From Undaria pinnatifida (taxonomy: Eukaryota > Sar > Phaeophyceae > Laminariales > Alariaceae), in the NCBI GenBank assembly GCA_012845835.1, contig JABAKD010000004.1, positions 7,173,765 to 7,237,764 of the forward strand: a stretch of DNA of 64,000 bases, in the 5' to 3' direction. Below the pieces are notes generated by a model. That model ran no database searches. It was not told the origin of the DNA and saw only the letters and a program-made list of their open reading frames with translations. Made by a program: the position numbers and the translations under genes. Positions 63,871 through 64,000 of this stretch are shown here, in pieces (position 1 is the stretch's first letter; each line of letters opens with the position of its first letter).

Positions 63871-64000
63871 AGAAATAGAAGAACATCGTGACAGGAAACA
63901 CATAAGCAACACATGGACACAGCGACTCAAAAACAAAACCGCCAACAAACAGCGGCGGCAGCAGCAGCAGCAACAACTACCACATCACCATCACCACTAT

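Overview
This window looks like nuclear DNA of a multicellular stramenopile, most probably a brown alga. The basis is three intron-rich genes with long introns, exons that join in phase at GT-AG (and at least one GC-AG) sites, very abundant G:C homopolymer runs and microsatellites, and a fungal/stramenopile-type family-2 glycosyltransferase. The species assignment is inference. No rRNA, tRNA, CRISPR or prokaryotic operon structure was seen.

Three genes could be reconstructed from exon edges. (1) A peroxisomal PMP34/SLC25A17-type carrier lies on the minus strand, about 24.53-33.97 kb. Its three repeats carry PLDQVR, PLWVSN and PLQLAQ, the pattern typical of peroxisomal adenine-nucleotide/CoA carriers. 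(2) A gankyrin/Nas6 (PSMD10)-like ankyrin-repeat protein lies on the plus strand, 34,315-45,076, with seven exons joining into 231 residues. (3) The C-terminal membrane half of a family GT2 glycosyltransferase lies on the minus strand, 58,892 to beyond 63,667; its catalytic N-terminal part is outside the window. Genes 1 and 2 are divergent, with 347 bases between their start codons, which suggests a shared promoter. They act in unrelated processes (peroxisomal transport, 26S proteasome assembly), and the third in polysaccharide synthesis.

The remaining roughly 48 kb is repeat-rich. I recognised several short element families by comparing copies within the window: R1, a foldback element (arms about 290 bp); R2, an ~89 bp TTAA-flanked miniature element; R3, a 250-300 bp element with termini GACGCGTGCTACGATAGAGG; R4, a ~244 bp element with termini CTACGRTAGCC; R5, a tRNA-like SINE; R6/R7, elements next to G-runs; R8 and R10, other dispersed repeats; R9, a poly(A)-tailed retroposon; R11, a dispersed GATC-rich repeat. 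Several are nested (R2 in R3, R4 in R1). Many pentanucleotide satellites and minisatellites sit between them.

Layout: 1-24.5 kb, repeats and unassigned open frames; 24.5-34 kb, carrier gene; 34.3-45.1 kb, gankyrin-like gene; 45.1-58.8 kb, repeats, satellites and a few unassigned exon-like segments; 58.9-64 kb, GT2 gene.

The most unusual observation is that at least four exons in genes 1 and 3 have decayed partial tandem copies next to them (offsets about 166-590 bp). These copies often keep the splice site and the first codons. All assignments are from reading the sequence; no database search was possible.
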